This document shows positions 54,154 to 62,666 of a stretch of 64,000 bases of DNA, piece after piece. The notes beneath the pieces were generated by a model. That model saw nothing but the letters and a program-made list of their open reading frames with translations, did not search any database and had not been told where the DNA came from. Source of the stretch: Arenimonas metalli CF5-1. Its GTDB lineage: Bacteria > Pseudomonadota > Gammaproteobacteria > Xanthomonadales > Xanthomonadaceae. The DNA is taken from assembly GCF_000747155.1 (NCBI RefSeq), contig NZ_AVCK01000063.1:60166-124165 (forward strand). Reading direction: 5' to 3'. A program made the position numbers and the translations under genes. Within the stretch, counting starts at the first letter, position 1. Each line of letters opens with the position of its first letter.

Positions 54154-54977
54154 ACCACGACAAGACCTCCCTGCTGGTGCGGCTGATCGGCCTGGCGGTG
54201 GCCGCGGCGATCGCCGTGGGCCTGCAGGCCAGCGAGCGCGCCAGCGGCGGCGCCGATCTGTACGGCTATTCGCTGGTGGAAAGCCCGATGGGCCCGACCT
54301 GCGGCTACGACTACGTCGACCTGGGCGAGGATGCCGAAGTGCTGGCGCTGCGGCCCGGCCATCCGGCGGCCGCGAGCGACGATTTCGCCGCGGTGCTGCC
54401 GCTGGCCGAACCCTTCGAGTTCTACCAGCTGCCCAACGAGTCGCTGGTGGTGTCGTCCAACGGCTACCTGGCCGCCGCCGCTTCGCTGGCGCAGGAAGAC
54501 GGCGCCGACTTCAGCAACGACTGCCGCCTGCCGGCGCGCGCCGACAACGCCGCGGCGGTACAGGACCGGGTCTACGTCTACCACGACGACCTGCGCGCGC
54601 AGGCCGGCGGCCACGTCCGCCACGCCTATTTCCCGGCCTGCCCGCGCGCGGCCGCGAGCGGCGAGGCCGAGCCCTGCACGGTGGTGGAGTGGAACCGCTT
54701 CGAGCGCGCCACGGCGCTGGAAAGCAGCCAGCCGCTGCGCGCGCAGGCGGTGCTCTACCACCGCAGCCACGCGATCGCGCTGCAGTACGCCTCGGTGGAC
54801 GACAGCCGCGCGGCGCAGGCCACGATCGGGCTGCAGGGCCTGGACGGCCGCACCGCGCGCCTCGCCGGATGCGACCTGCCCGACCGCGTGAAGCCGCGCC
54901 AGGCGGTGTGCTTCTTCGACCCGCGCCACCGCCCGGCCGGCAGCCGGCGCCTCGTCGCCGGCGCGACGGCGCCCTAG
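54150..54977 (+). CDS. secreted or anchored protein ending the fibre operon
   Basis: A 275-residue protein with an N-terminal hydrophobic segment (about 9-27, LVRLIGLAVAAAIAVGL) acting as signal or anchor. The mature chain has five or more cysteines and FEFYQLPNESLVVSSNGYLA, a pattern common in large secreted adhesin-like proteins. The gene overlaps the barrel gene by four bases (ATGA), so it belongs to the operon, possibly as tip or surface component. Its stop overlaps that of the converging hutG-like gene (CTAG). The function is unknown. Confidence 0.65.
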   Translation: MNHDKTSLLVRLIGLAVAAAIAVGLQASERASGGADLYGYSLVESPMGPTCGYDYVDLGEDAEVLALRPGHPAAASDDFAAVLPLAEPFEFYQLPNESLVVSSNGYLAAAASLAQEDGADFSNDCRLPARADNAAAVQDRVYVYHDDLRAQAGGHVRHAYFPACPRAAASGEAEPCTVVEWNRFERATALESSQPLRAQAVLYHRSHAIALQYASVDDSRAAQATIGLQGLDGRTARLAGCDLPDRVKPRQAVCFFDPRHRPAGSRRLVAGATAP

Positions 54978-55759
54978 CCGGCGGCGGACATCCCGGCGTT
55001 CAGCAGCGCCGACAGCAGCGGCTGCAGCGCCGCGGCCTTTCCTTCGTCGTAGCGCACCGCGTCCTCGTCCATGTACGTGGACTGCGCCAGCTCGAGCTGC
55101 ACCGCGTCCACGCCCTGCGCCGGGCGACCGTAGTGCCGGGTGATGTAGCCGCCCTTGAAGCGGCCGTTGGCCACCCACGAATAGTCCGCCTGCGCCGCCA
55201 GCACCGCCTCCAGGCGTGCCTGCACCCCGGGCGCGCAGCTGCTGCCGGCGGCGGTGCCCAGGTTGAGGTCGGGCAGCCGGCCTTCGAACAGGAAGGGCAC
55301 GGTGCCTCGGATCGAATGGCCTTCCCACAGCAGCACGCGGCCGTGGCGTTCGCGCAGGCGCGCGAGCTCCTCCGCCAGCGCAACGTGATACGGGCGCCAG
55401 TAAGTCTCGACGCGCGCCTGCACTTCGTCCGCGCCGGGTGCCTGGCCCGGCAGGTAGACCGGCTCGCCGTCGAAGCGCACCGCCGGGCACAGGCCGGTGG
55501 TGTTCTGCCCCGGGTAAAGCGACACGTCATCGGGGGGACGATTGAGGTCCACCACGTAGCGCGAGTACCGCGGCACCAGCACCGACGCGCCCAGTTCGCG
55601 CGCGAAGGCGTAGAGGCGGCTGACGAACCAGTCGGTGTCAGGCACCGCGCGCGCCGCGGGCTGCAGCCGCGCCGCGATGTCGGCGGGCACTTCGATGCCG
55701 TCGTGCGGCAGGCTCACCAGCAGCGGTAAGTCGCCGCGGTGCAGGGTGCAGGCGCTCAT
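54974..55759 (-). CDS. N-formylglutamate amidohydrolase family protein
   Basis: Metal-dependent hydrolase of 261 residues related to HutG/N-formylglutamate deformylase. Seen are LVSLPHDGIEVP, YVVDLNRPPDDVSLYPGQN (substrate arginine region), LLWEGHSIRGTVPFLFEG (metal-binding His) and GGYITRHYGRPAQGV. No other hut genes are nearby. It is coupled by a four-base overlap to a D-amino-acid-dehydrogenase-like gene, so it may deformylate another amino acid derivative. Family assignment is strong, the substrate is not certain. Confidence 0.88.
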   Translation of the reverse strand: MSACTLHRGDLPLLVSLPHDGIEVPADIAARLQPAARAVPDTDWFVSRLYAFARELGASVLVPRYSRYVVDLNRPPDDVSLYPGQNTTGLCPAVRFDGEPVYLPGQAPGADEVQARVETYWRPYHVALAEELARLRERHGRVLLWEGHSIRGTVPFLFEGRLPDLNLGTAAGSSCAPGVQARLEAVLAAQADYSWVANGRFKGGYITRHYGRPAQGVDAVQLELAQSTYMDEDAVRYDEGKAAALQPLLSALLNAGMSAAG

Positions 55760-57024
55760 GCGCCGCGGCCCGGAAAGCGCGAGGGCGCGTAGGGCGCCGG
55801 GTCGATCGGCGGCGACCGGCCCAGCATCAGGTCGGCCACCAGCCGCCCGGTGCCCGCGGCCATGCCCATGCCCATCATGCCGTGGCCGGTGGCCAGCCAC
55901 AGGTTGCTGTGCTTGGGCGAGCGGCCCAGCAGCGGCAGGTCGTCCACGCTCATCGGACGCCAGCCGCACCAGGTCTCGCGCCTGGCGCCGCCCGGCGGCG
56001 ACGCCAGGTACTCGGCCGCGCCGCGCTCGAGCGCAGCGAGCCGGGTTTCGTTCAGGCGATCGTCGTAGCCGCTGAATTCCATCGTGCTGCCCAGCCGGAA
56101 GCCATCGTCCCAGGCGGTGACGCAGACGCTGCGCTCCTTGAGCACCAGCGGCCGGCGCGGCACCACCGCGGGGCGATCGTAGGTGATCGAATAGCCCTTG
56201 CCGGGCTGCACCGGGATGTCGAGCCCGAGCATCTGGCCAAAGCGCGGCGACCACGCGCCCATCGCCAGCAGCACCTTGCCGCCGCTGCGCCGGCCTTCGC
56301 TGGTCTGCACCGCCTCGATGCCGTTGCGGCCGCGCTCGAGGCCGCCCACCAGCACGCCTTCCTCGATCACGCCGCCGGCCTCGCGCACGATACGCGCCAG
56401 CTCGGCGGTGTAGCGGTCGGGGCGCACCTGGGCGTCGCCCGGGAAATGGATGGCGCCGGCCATCCCGGGCTTCAGGGCGGGCTCGTCGGCCGCGAGCGCG
56501 GCGCCGTCGAGCACGCGGGCCGGGATGCCCAGCTCGGCCAGGAGGCCGAGGTCGCGCTGCTGCTTCTCCAGCGCGCGCGCGCTGCGGAAGACGTAGTGGA
56601 AACCCGAGGCCTCGAAGCCGCAGTCCAGGCCCTGGCCATAGACGAGGTCTTCGGTGAGCGCGCGCGAGAGGTTGAGCAAGGCGCCCTTGGCCACGCCGCT
56701 CTGGCGCCAGTCGGCGGCGTTGCAGCGGCCGGCCACCCGCATCAGCCAGCGCATCAGCGCCGGGTCCCAGCGCGGCTTGATGTAGAGCGGCGCCGACGGG
56801 CTGAGCATCCAGCGCAGCGCCTGCCCCACCATGCCCGGCGCCGCCAGCGGCGGCGCGTGGCTGGGCGTGAGCGTGCCGCAGTTGCCCCACGAGGCTCCGC
56901 CGCCGACCCGCCCCTGGTCGAGGATGCGCACCGAGCGGCCCTCGGCCAGCAGGTAGTGCGCGCAGGCCAGGCCGATCACGCCACCGCCCAGGATCAGGAC
57001 ATCCGCATCGCCGCTCTCGTTCAT
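55756..57024 (-). CDS. FAD-dependent D-amino-acid dehydrogenase-like oxidoreductase
   Basis: DAO-superfamily flavoprotein of 422 residues. The Rossmann motif is VLILGGGVIGLACAHYLLAEG. The C-terminal GWRPMSVDDLPLLGRSP and LATGHGMMGMGMAAGTGRLV are typical of DadA-type dehydrogenases and hydroxyproline-related paralogues. It probably feeds electrons to the respiratory chain. Coupling with the formylglutamate-hydrolase-like gene suggests a joint amino-acid catabolic role, but the substrate cannot be read from the sequence. Confidence 0.87.
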   Translation of the reverse strand: MNESGDADVLILGGGVIGLACAHYLLAEGRSVRILDQGRVGGGASWGNCGTLTPSHAPPLAAPGMVGQALRWMLSPSAPLYIKPRWDPALMRWLMRVAGRCNAADWRQSGVAKGALLNLSRALTEDLVYGQGLDCGFEASGFHYVFRSARALEKQQRDLGLLAELGIPARVLDGAALAADEPALKPGMAGAIHFPGDAQVRPDRYTAELARIVREAGGVIEEGVLVGGLERGRNGIEAVQTSEGRRSGGKVLLAMGAWSPRFGQMLGLDIPVQPGKGYSITYDRPAVVPRRPLVLKERSVCVTAWDDGFRLGSTMEFSGYDDRLNETRLAALERGAAEYLASPPGGARRETWCGWRPMSVDDLPLLGRSPKHSNLWLATGHGMMGMGMAAGTGRLVADLMLGRSPPIDPAPYAPSRFPGRGA

Positions 57025-57058
57025 GCCGCTAGTTTACCCGCCGGCCCGGGGCCGCCCG

Positions 57059-58303
57059 TCAACGCCGCATCGGCGGCAGCCGCAGGTAGGTGGCCGCCCG
57101 CCAGAGCCATTCCATCGGCCCCATCCGGAAGCGGGCCAGCCAGGCCTGGCTCAGGACCACCTGCACGGCGAAGAACGCGACCACGAACGGCACCTGCCAG
57201 GCGCGCGGCAGCTGCTCGAAATACCCCAGCCCCCAGCCCGAGAAGATCCAGGAGCACACCAGCGACTGCAGCAGGTAGTTGGTCAGCGCCATCCGGCCGG
57301 CGGGCGCCAGCCACATCAGCCGCGGCGCCAGCGACGAGCGCAGGCCGCGCAGGATCCAGGCCAGGTAGCCCAGCGCCATCAGCGTGCCGCCCAGGGTGAA
57401 CAGGCCCATCGCCGCCGTCACCGGCAGGTCGGAGCGGGTGAAATCCATGTAAGGCGTGATGGCGCAGGAGGCCAGCACCATCGCCAGCCCCACCGGCAGC
57501 GCCACCCAGCGCAGCTTCCAGTAAAACGGCTCGAAGGCCTCGGGCCGCGCGATCGCGCCGCTGCGCACGAACCACGCGCCCAGCAGGAACAGGCCCAGGA
57601 TCTGCCAGCCCATGAACACCAGGTAGCCCAGCATCTGCACCAGGTCCTCCCGCCGCTGCGCCACCGCCTCGGCCCAGGTGCCGAAGCCGTAGGCCTGCCG
57701 CTGCGCCTCGAGCTCGGCGGCCATCGCGACGCCTTGCTCGGCCATGGCCGCCTCCATCGAGGCCGCGCCCGCGGGGGTGAGCATGAGCATCGTCACCAGG
57801 CTGCCGATCAGCACGAAGAAGATCGACGGCGCCAGGATGAAGGCAATGCCCCACTTGGGCAGGCGCGACACCGGGGTGCGCCGGAACAGGAACATCAGGG
57901 GGAAGGCCAGCAGCGCGTACGACACCAGCACGTCGCCGCTCCAGACCAGCAGGGCGTGCGCGAGGCCGATCGCCAGCAGCGCCAGGATGCGGCGCAAATA
58001 GACCGGCAGGAACGCGCGCCCGTCCGCCTCGGCCCGCATCATCATCACCGCGAAGCCCATGCCGAACAGCATCGAGAACAGCGGGTAGAACTTGCCCTGC
58101 ACGAGGACGTAGACCGCGGCGTCGGCCCAGCGGTCGGCGCCGGCCAGCGCCGGGTTCACGCCGGTCATGGCGGCCTGCAGCGGCGCCACCATGCCCTCGA
58201 TGTTCATCAGCAGGATGCCCAGCAGCGCGAAGCCGCGCAGCACGTCCATGGCGTCGATCCGCCCGTTCGCGGCAAGGAGGTCGGGCGGCAGCGGATCGGA
58301 CAT
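57059..58303 (-). CDS. DUF418-family membrane protein
   Basis: Integral membrane protein of about 414 residues and ten or so helices. An N-terminal heparan-alpha-glucosaminide-like signature RIDAMDVLRGFALLGILLMN and a C-terminal DUF418 domain (LAPAGRMALTNYLLQSLVCS and IFSGWGLGYFEQLPR) identify the family. The function is unknown. The start ATG 58303 is chosen, as the open frame before it adds a low-complexity basic stretch. Confidence 0.9.
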   Translation of the reverse strand: MSDPLPPDLLAANGRIDAMDVLRGFALLGILLMNIEGMVAPLQAAMTGVNPALAGADRWADAAVYVLVQGKFYPLFSMLFGMGFAVMMMRAEADGRAFLPVYLRRILALLAIGLAHALLVWSGDVLVSYALLAFPLMFLFRRTPVSRLPKWGIAFILAPSIFFVLIGSLVTMLMLTPAGAASMEAAMAEQGVAMAAELEAQRQAYGFGTWAEAVAQRREDLVQMLGYLVFMGWQILGLFLLGAWFVRSGAIARPEAFEPFYWKLRWVALPVGLAMVLASCAITPYMDFTRSDLPVTAAMGLFTLGGTLMALGYLAWILRGLRSSLAPRLMWLAPAGRMALTNYLLQSLVCSWIFSGWGLGYFEQLPRAWQVPFVVAFFAVQVVLSQAWLARFRMGPMEWLWRAATYLRLPPMRR

Positions 58304-58381
58304 GCGGGGCACTCGCGGGCGGGGGGATGGCCCGATCATCCGGCCAGCCCGCCGCGGCCGCAAGCCGCCCGGAAACGAAAC

Positions 58382-58403
58382 GGGGCCCGCCGAAGCGGGC
58401 CCC
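58382..58403 (-). terminator. intrinsic terminator after slyD-like gene
   Basis: GGGGCCCGC (58382-58390), four bases CGAA, GCGGGCCCC (58395-58403). Read on the minus strand the stem is followed by GTTTCGTTT, a loose U-rich stretch. It lies 26 bases after the slyD-like stop. Confidence 0.7.
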
Positions 58404-58428
58404 GCGGGTCAGCCGGTGGCCGTGCGCG

Positions 58429-58908
58429 TCAGTGCTGCACGCCGCCGTCGCCGTGCACGTGGCCGTGCTCGATCTCGACCGGCTCGGCCTCGCGCACGTC
58501 GACGATCTCGACTTCGAAATTGAGCGTCTTGCCCGCCATCGGGTGGTTCAGGTCCACGTCCACCACGGTGGCGCCGACCTTGACCACGGTGACCGCGCGC
58601 GGACCCATGTTGGTGCCCAGCACGACCTGCTGGCCCGGCTGCAGGCGGGTTTCGCGGAAGTGCTTCTTGGGCACGCGCTGGACGAAGCCCTCGCGGCGCT
58701 CGCCGTAGGCCTGGTCCGGGGTGACGGTGGCTTCGAAGCTGTCGCCGGCGGCTTTGTCCATCATCGCGGCCTCGAGGCCCGGGATGATGTTGCCGGCGCC
58801 GATCAGCACGGCCAGCGGCTCGCGATCCTTGGACGTCTCGCTCGGCGGCTGGCCGACTTCGGACACGGTGTAGTGGAAACGGACGACGCGGTTCTTCTCG
58901 ATCTTCAT
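58429..58908 (-). CDS. SlyD-like FKBP peptidyl-prolyl isomerase
   Basis: Prolyl isomerase/chaperone of 159 residues. An FKBP domain with the inserted flap is seen: RVVRFHYTV, EPLAVLIGAGNIIPGLEAAM, GDSFEATVTPDQAYGERREG, VVDVDLNHPMAGKTLNFEVE. The His-containing tail (EIEHGHVHGDGGVQH) is shorter than the metal-binding tail of E. coli SlyD but could bind nickel or zinc. ATG 58908 matches the conserved MKIEKNRVV start. It diverges from the NlpC/P60 gene. Confidence 0.92.
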   Translation of the reverse strand: MKIEKNRVVRFHYTVSEVGQPPSETSKDREPLAVLIGAGNIIPGLEAAMMDKAAGDSFEATVTPDQAYGERREGFVQRVPKKHFRETRLQPGQQVVLGTNMGPRAVTVVKVGATVVDVDLNHPMAGKTLNFEVEIVDVREAEPVEIEHGHVHGDGGVQH

Positions 58909-58945
58909 TTTGGTTCCGGGTTGGGCCGGTGACGCGACCGGCGGG

Positions 58946-59548
58946 ATGGGGCACACTCGGCCCGTGACAGCGAGCGCGCATTATCCCGGCCACCCCCGCC
59001 CGGCGCCAGTTCCCCGGAACGGCGGCCTTCCGCCGGCGACACCGCTGCTTCGTGGCCTCTGGCTCGCGTCCCTGCTGGCGCTGGCGGCCTGCTCCTCCGG
59101 CCCCAGGCGCCCTGATGCACCTGCCCGCGTGGCCGCGCCCGCGATCCGCGTGGTGGACGTGGCCCCGGCCGACCCGATGCGGGCCAACGACGTGCTGATG
59201 CGCGCGCTGGGCCTGGTCGGCACGCCCTACCGCTGGGGCGGCAACACGCCGGCCGGCGGCTTCGACTGCAGCGGCCTGGTCGGCTTCGTGTTCCGCGACG
59301 CGGCCCGGCTCGACCTGCCCCGCACCACCCGCGAGATCGCCCAGGTCCGCGCCGACAAGCCGCCGCGCGACCGGCTGGCACCGGGCGACCTGGTGCTGTT
59401 CGGCAAGCCCACCTTCCACGTCGGCATCTACGTCGGCGAAGGCCGCTTCGTGCACGCCCCCAGCACCGGCGGCACCGTGCGCCTCGACCGCCTCGACGGC
59501 CCCTACTGGGGCCGCCACTACGACGGCGCGCGGCGCCTGCTGGACTAA
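58946..59548 (+). CDS. NlpC/P60-family lipoprotein peptidase
   Basis: Cell-wall endopeptidase-like lipoprotein of about 200 residues. The lipobox LALAAC puts the lipidated Cys after a hydrophobic signal (LLRGLWLASLLALAAC). The catalytic domain has Cys in GGFDCSGLVGFVF, His in FHVGIYVG and a third polar residue in RFVHAPSTGG. The N-terminus is long before the signal, so the start is uncertain: ATG 58946 is given, while GTG 58964 or a later start is possible. Its stop overlaps that of the converging DUF454 gene. Confidence 0.88.
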   Translation: MGHTRPVTASAHYPGHPRPAPVPRNGGLPPATPLLRGLWLASLLALAACSSGPRRPDAPARVAAPAIRVVDVAPADPMRANDVLMRALGLVGTPYRWGGNTPAGGFDCSGLVGFVFRDAARLDLPRTTREIAQVRADKPPRDRLAPGDLVLFGKPTFHVGIYVGEGRFVHAPSTGGTVRLDRLDGPYWGRHYDGARRLLD

Positions 59549-59925
59549 GCCGCAGGCTCAGGCCGAAGCCAGAGCCAGGTTCCGACGATGGCCATGATTC
59601 CTGTGCCAAGGGCGGCCATCCACCACTTCGGGGCGGTCAGGAAGAAGATCACGGCGCATACGGCCATGCTGCCGATCGCCCACTGCTTGGCGCGCCGGCT
59701 GACCGAGCCGGTGGCCTGCCAGTCGCGGATCATCGGGCCGTACAGGCGATGCGCGAGCAGCCAGGCGTGCAGGCGGTCCGAGCCGCGCGCCGCGGCATAG
59801 GCCGCCAGCAGCACGAGCGGCGTGGTCGGGAGGCCCGGCAGGAAGATGCCGACGATGCCCAGGCCCAGCGCCGCATAGGCCAGCAGCAGCCACAGCCAGC
59901 GCCGGGCGCGGCGGCCCAGGCTCAT
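59545..59925 (-). CDS. DUF454 (YbaN-like) membrane protein
   Basis: A 126-residue inner-membrane protein with three to four helices. The DUF454 core LGIVGIFLPGLPTTPLVLLA and AAYAAARGSDRLHAWLLAHR followed by YGPMIRDW is complete. The function is unknown. It overlaps the upstream thioesterase gene by four bases, forming a three-gene unit 60952-59545. Confidence 0.9.
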   Translation of the reverse strand: MSLGRRARRWLWLLLAYAALGLGIVGIFLPGLPTTPLVLLAAYAAARGSDRLHAWLLAHRLYGPMIRDWQATGSVSRRAKQWAIGSMAVCAVIFFLTAPKWWMAALGTGIMAIVGTWLWLRPEPAA

Positions 59926-60407
59926 TCGGCGCGCAGGCCCGCCACGGCCTGCTCGATGTCCTTGCTCAGCGCCATCACCTTCAGCGCGTACTCGGCCAGC
60001 CGCTGGTCGTCGGGATCGGTGGGGCGCCAGGGCGGCACGCTGGCGGGCTTGCCCTCGACGCCATCAAGCGCCACGAAGACGATGACGCAGTGCGTGCAAA
60101 GGCGGTCGCCGCCGTCCTGCATCGGGTCGCGGGCGCGCACGTCCACCGCGAAATGCATGCTCGAGGTGCCGGTGTAGACGAGCTTCGCGGTCACGGTGAC
60201 GAGGTCGGAGGTGCGGATCGGCGCGACGAAGCGGATGCCGCCCACGGCCACCGTGACGCTGTAGCGGCCGCTCCAGCCGACCGCGGCGGCGTAGCCGACC
60301 TGGTCGATCCACTTCATCACCACGCCGCCGTGGACCTTGCCGCCGTAGTTGACGTCGGTGGGCTCGGCCAGGAAGCGGAACGTCAGTTCGCGCTGTTCAC
60401 CGCTCAT
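59922..60407 (-). CDS. acyl-CoA thioesterase (hotdog fold, YciA/cytosolic type)
   Basis: Hotdog-fold acyl-CoA hydrolase of 161 residues. DVNYGGKVHGGVVMKWIDQV contains the catalytic region of the ACOT/YciA group, and VGGIRFVAPIRTSDLVTVTA and HCVIVFVALD continue the fold. The C-terminal helical extension (YALKVMALSKDIEQAVAG) is typical for longer members. It overlaps both neighbours by four bases. Confidence 0.88.
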   Translation of the reverse strand: MSGEQRELTFRFLAEPTDVNYGGKVHGGVVMKWIDQVGYAAAVGWSGRYSVTVAVGGIRFVAPIRTSDLVTVTAKLVYTGTSSMHFAVDVRARDPMQDGGDRLCTHCVIVFVALDGVEGKPASVPPWRPTDPDDQRLAEYALKVMALSKDIEQAVAGLRAE

Positions 60408-60952
60408 GCCGGGGCTCCCGAAGTGGCGCCCGCGACGGCGTCGCACACCGCGCGCTGGCGCATGCGTTCGTGCAGGCGGTCGCGGTGCCCGGCCAGTTCG
60501 CGGGCCAGGCCGATGCGGCCGGTGGCGTCGGCCGCGGCCGGCTGCGACTCGCGCACGCCGCGGAACTCCGCGTAGGCCTCCAGCACGTGCCGGCTGCGCT
60601 GCAGCAGCAGCTCGAGCATGATCGCGTCGTCGAGCAGGCCGATCACCGCCACGTCGTCCGGGATCATGTCCTCCGGGTCGCTGAAGTAGGCCAGCAGCCT
60701 CAGCAGCTCGGCCCGTTCGACCTGGGGCAGCGACCAGGCCTCGTCCTCGAGCATCTCGATCAGCTGGACCACCGACAGCAGGGTCTTGCGGATGTAGCCC
60801 GGGGCGCAGGCGATCGGCAGGGTCTCGAGCGCGTGGCGGGCGGCGGCGACGATGTCGCACTCGTCGGCGCAGGCCACCCGCCGCTCGGCCCGGGCCAGGG
60901 CCTCGTGGAAGCGTTCGATGTCGCCGGGTTCGAGTTCGAAGGTGATCTTCAC
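60404..60952 (-). CDS. YkvA-like (DUF1232) protein
   Basis: A 182-residue cytosolic protein. The central LLRLLAYFSDPEDMIPDDVA and VIGLLDDAIMLELLL match the DUF1232/YkvA pattern (normally PiDLIPDfiPvlGylDD), though here the segment is less hydrophobic than in membrane-bound relatives. The function is unknown. It is the first gene of the unit with the thioesterase and DUF454. Confidence 0.8.
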   Translation of the reverse strand: MKITFELEPGDIERFHEALARAERRVACADECDIVAAARHALETLPIACAPGYIRKTLLSVVQLIEMLEDEAWSLPQVERAELLRLLAYFSDPEDMIPDDVAVIGLLDDAIMLELLLQRSRHVLEAYAEFRGVRESQPAAADATGRIGLARELAGHRDRLHERMRQRAVCDAVAGATSGAPA

Positions 60953-60977
60953 GCCGCAATCCTACTTCACGCCACCG

Positions 60978-61067
60978 CCCCCTGTGGGAGGGACCGTAGG
61001 AGGGCCTTCAGGCCCGAAGCTTTTCGCCAAAAGGCTTCGGGCCTGAAGGCCCTCCTACAGGGGGCGG
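60978..61067. repeat. nested palindrome, TAGGAGGGCCTTCAGG core in TGTGGGAGGG flanks
   Basis: The core inverted repeat GTAGGAGGGCCTTCAGGCCC to CTCCTAC (60996-61058) is like that at 33933-33996. It is preceded by CCCCTGTGGGAGGGAC (60979-60994), the beginning of the variant at 37333-37405, and followed by CAGGGG. One repeat type seems to have formed or inserted inside the other. Confidence 0.8.
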
Positions 61068-61068
61068 G

Positions 61069-61331
61069 ATGAACGCGGGGTTCAGCGGCGCTGGCCGAAC
61101 CCCCCGGTTTCGCGTAGCATCTGCCCCGTTTGCTGCACGGCTGACCGTTTTCCCCCGGTATGCCCGCCACCCAGGCCCCGAGCGCTGCTCGCCCTGCGTC
61201 TGGCCCCACTCCGCACGCCTTTCGCTGCGCAAACCCGTCAGGACCGCTTCGGTACCTGCCGTAAAACCAGCTTCACCAGCTCGCAGCGCGGTTTCAGGGA
61301 ACGCTCCGGGTTACACGAACGGAGTACAACC
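61069..61331 (+). other. long 5' leader region of rhlE
   Basis: About 263 bases upstream of rhlE after the repeat. No convincing gene is seen: an ATG at 61069 opens a frame, but it runs into rhlE in another frame and has Arg/Pro-rich noise. The stretch ends with GGAGTACAACC before the rhlE start. A structured, possibly cold-responsive leader would be in line with other DEAD-box genes, but no defined motif is recognised. Confidence 0.4.
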
Positions 61332-62645
61332 ATGTCTTTTGAAACCCTTGGGCTCGCGCCCGAGATCACCCGTGCGCTGGCCGAACTCGGCTACGCCAAC
61401 CCCACCCCGATCCAGGCCGAAGCGATCCCGCTGGTCATGGCCGGCAACGACCTGATGGGCGGCGCCCAGACCGGCACCGGCAAGACCGCCGCGTTCTCGC
61501 TGCCCCTGCTGCACCGCCTGGCCCAGGCCGGCCCGATGTCCGGCCCGCGCAAGCCGCGCGCGCTGGTGCTGGTGCCGACCCGCGAGCTGGCCGTGCAGGT
61601 GTTCGACAGCCTGCGCGCCTACGGCAAGCACCTGCGCCTGAACAGCACCACCATCTACGGTGGCGCCGGCATGCAGCCGCAGATCGACGCGCTGCGTCGC
61701 GGCGTCGACATCCTGGTGGCCACCCCGGGCCGCCTGCTCGACCATCTCGAGCGCCGCAGCGTGGACCTCTCGCACGTCGAGATCCTGGTGCTGGACGAAG
61801 CCGACCGCATGCTCGACATGGGCTTCCTGCCCGCGATCAAGCGCGTGATGGCCAAGATCCCGTCGCGCCGCCAGACCCTGCTGTTCTCGGCGACCTTCGA
61901 GGACGCGATCAAGAAGCTGGCGATGGAATTCCTGCGCGAGCCGAAGGAAGTGCAGGTCTCGGTCCGCAACGCGGTCGCCACCAACGTCACCCACATCGTG
62001 CACCCGGTGGACGCGAGCCGTAAGCGCGACCTGCTGCTCGAGATCCTGTCCAAGCGCTACCAGGACCAGGTGCTCGTGTTCGGCCGCACCAAGCACGGCT
62101 GCAACCGCCTGTCGGAGCAGCTGGACAAGGCCGGCATCAACTCGGTCGCCATCCACGGCAACAAGAGCCAGGCCCAGCGCCTCAAGGCCCTGAAGGACTT
62201 CAAGTCCGGCAAGGCCCGCGTGCTGGTCGCCACCGACGTCGCCGCGCGCGGCCTCGACATCCCGCTGCTGCCGATGGTCATCAATTTCGACCTGCCGATG
62301 GTCGCGGAAGACTACGTGCACCGCATCGGCCGCACCGGCCGCGCCGGCGCGTCCGGCGAGGCGATCTCGCTGGTCTCGCACGACGAGGGCGGCCTGCTGC
62401 GCGCGATCCAGCGCGTGCTGAAGGCCGACATCGAGATGGTTGAAGTCGAGGGCTACTCGCCGCAGCGCCCGATCCGCATGGGCAACGACGCCCCGTCGGG
62501 CCGTCCGGCCGGCGGCCAGCGTCCGCCGCAGCGCCACGCGCGCCGCCCGCACGTCAACAACGGCGAGCGCCACGCGCACGCGGGCCCGAAGAGCCCGCGC
62601 GACGGCGGCCGCGGCCGAGGCGGCGAGGCCCGCACCGCGCGCTGA
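61332..62645 (+). CDS. rhlE: DEAD-box RNA helicase RhlE
   Basis: ATP-dependent RNA helicase, 437 residues. It has the Q motif (GYANPTPIQAEAIP), motif I AQTGTGKT at 45-52, motif II LDEADRML, motif III FSATF, motif V VATDVAARGLDIP and motif VI YVHRIGRTGRAG. A basic, low-complexity C-terminus (from about 375, rich in Arg, Gly, His and Pro) should bind RNA. It is preceded by GGAG and followed by a strong terminator. Confidence 0.95.
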   Translation: MSFETLGLAPEITRALAELGYANPTPIQAEAIPLVMAGNDLMGGAQTGTGKTAAFSLPLLHRLAQAGPMSGPRKPRALVLVPTRELAVQVFDSLRAYGKHLRLNSTTIYGGAGMQPQIDALRRGVDILVATPGRLLDHLERRSVDLSHVEILVLDEADRMLDMGFLPAIKRVMAKIPSRRQTLLFSATFEDAIKKLAMEFLREPKEVQVSVRNAVATNVTHIVHPVDASRKRDLLLEILSKRYQDQVLVFGRTKHGCNRLSEQLDKAGINSVAIHGNKSQAQRLKALKDFKSGKARVLVATDVAARGLDIPLLPMVINFDLPMVAEDYVHRIGRTGRAGASGEAISLVSHDEGGLLRAIQRVLKADIEMVEVEGYSPQRPIRMGNDAPSGRPAGGQRPPQRHARRPHVNNGERHAHAGPKSPRDGGRGRGGEARTAR

Positions 62646-62666
62646 TCCGGCGCCGCGTTGCCAAGG

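Noticed and set aside
61069..61455. 128-codon open frame before and into rhlE
   Set aside because: It has no ribosome site, Arg/Pro/Ser-rich noise, and overlaps the clear rhlE start in another frame.
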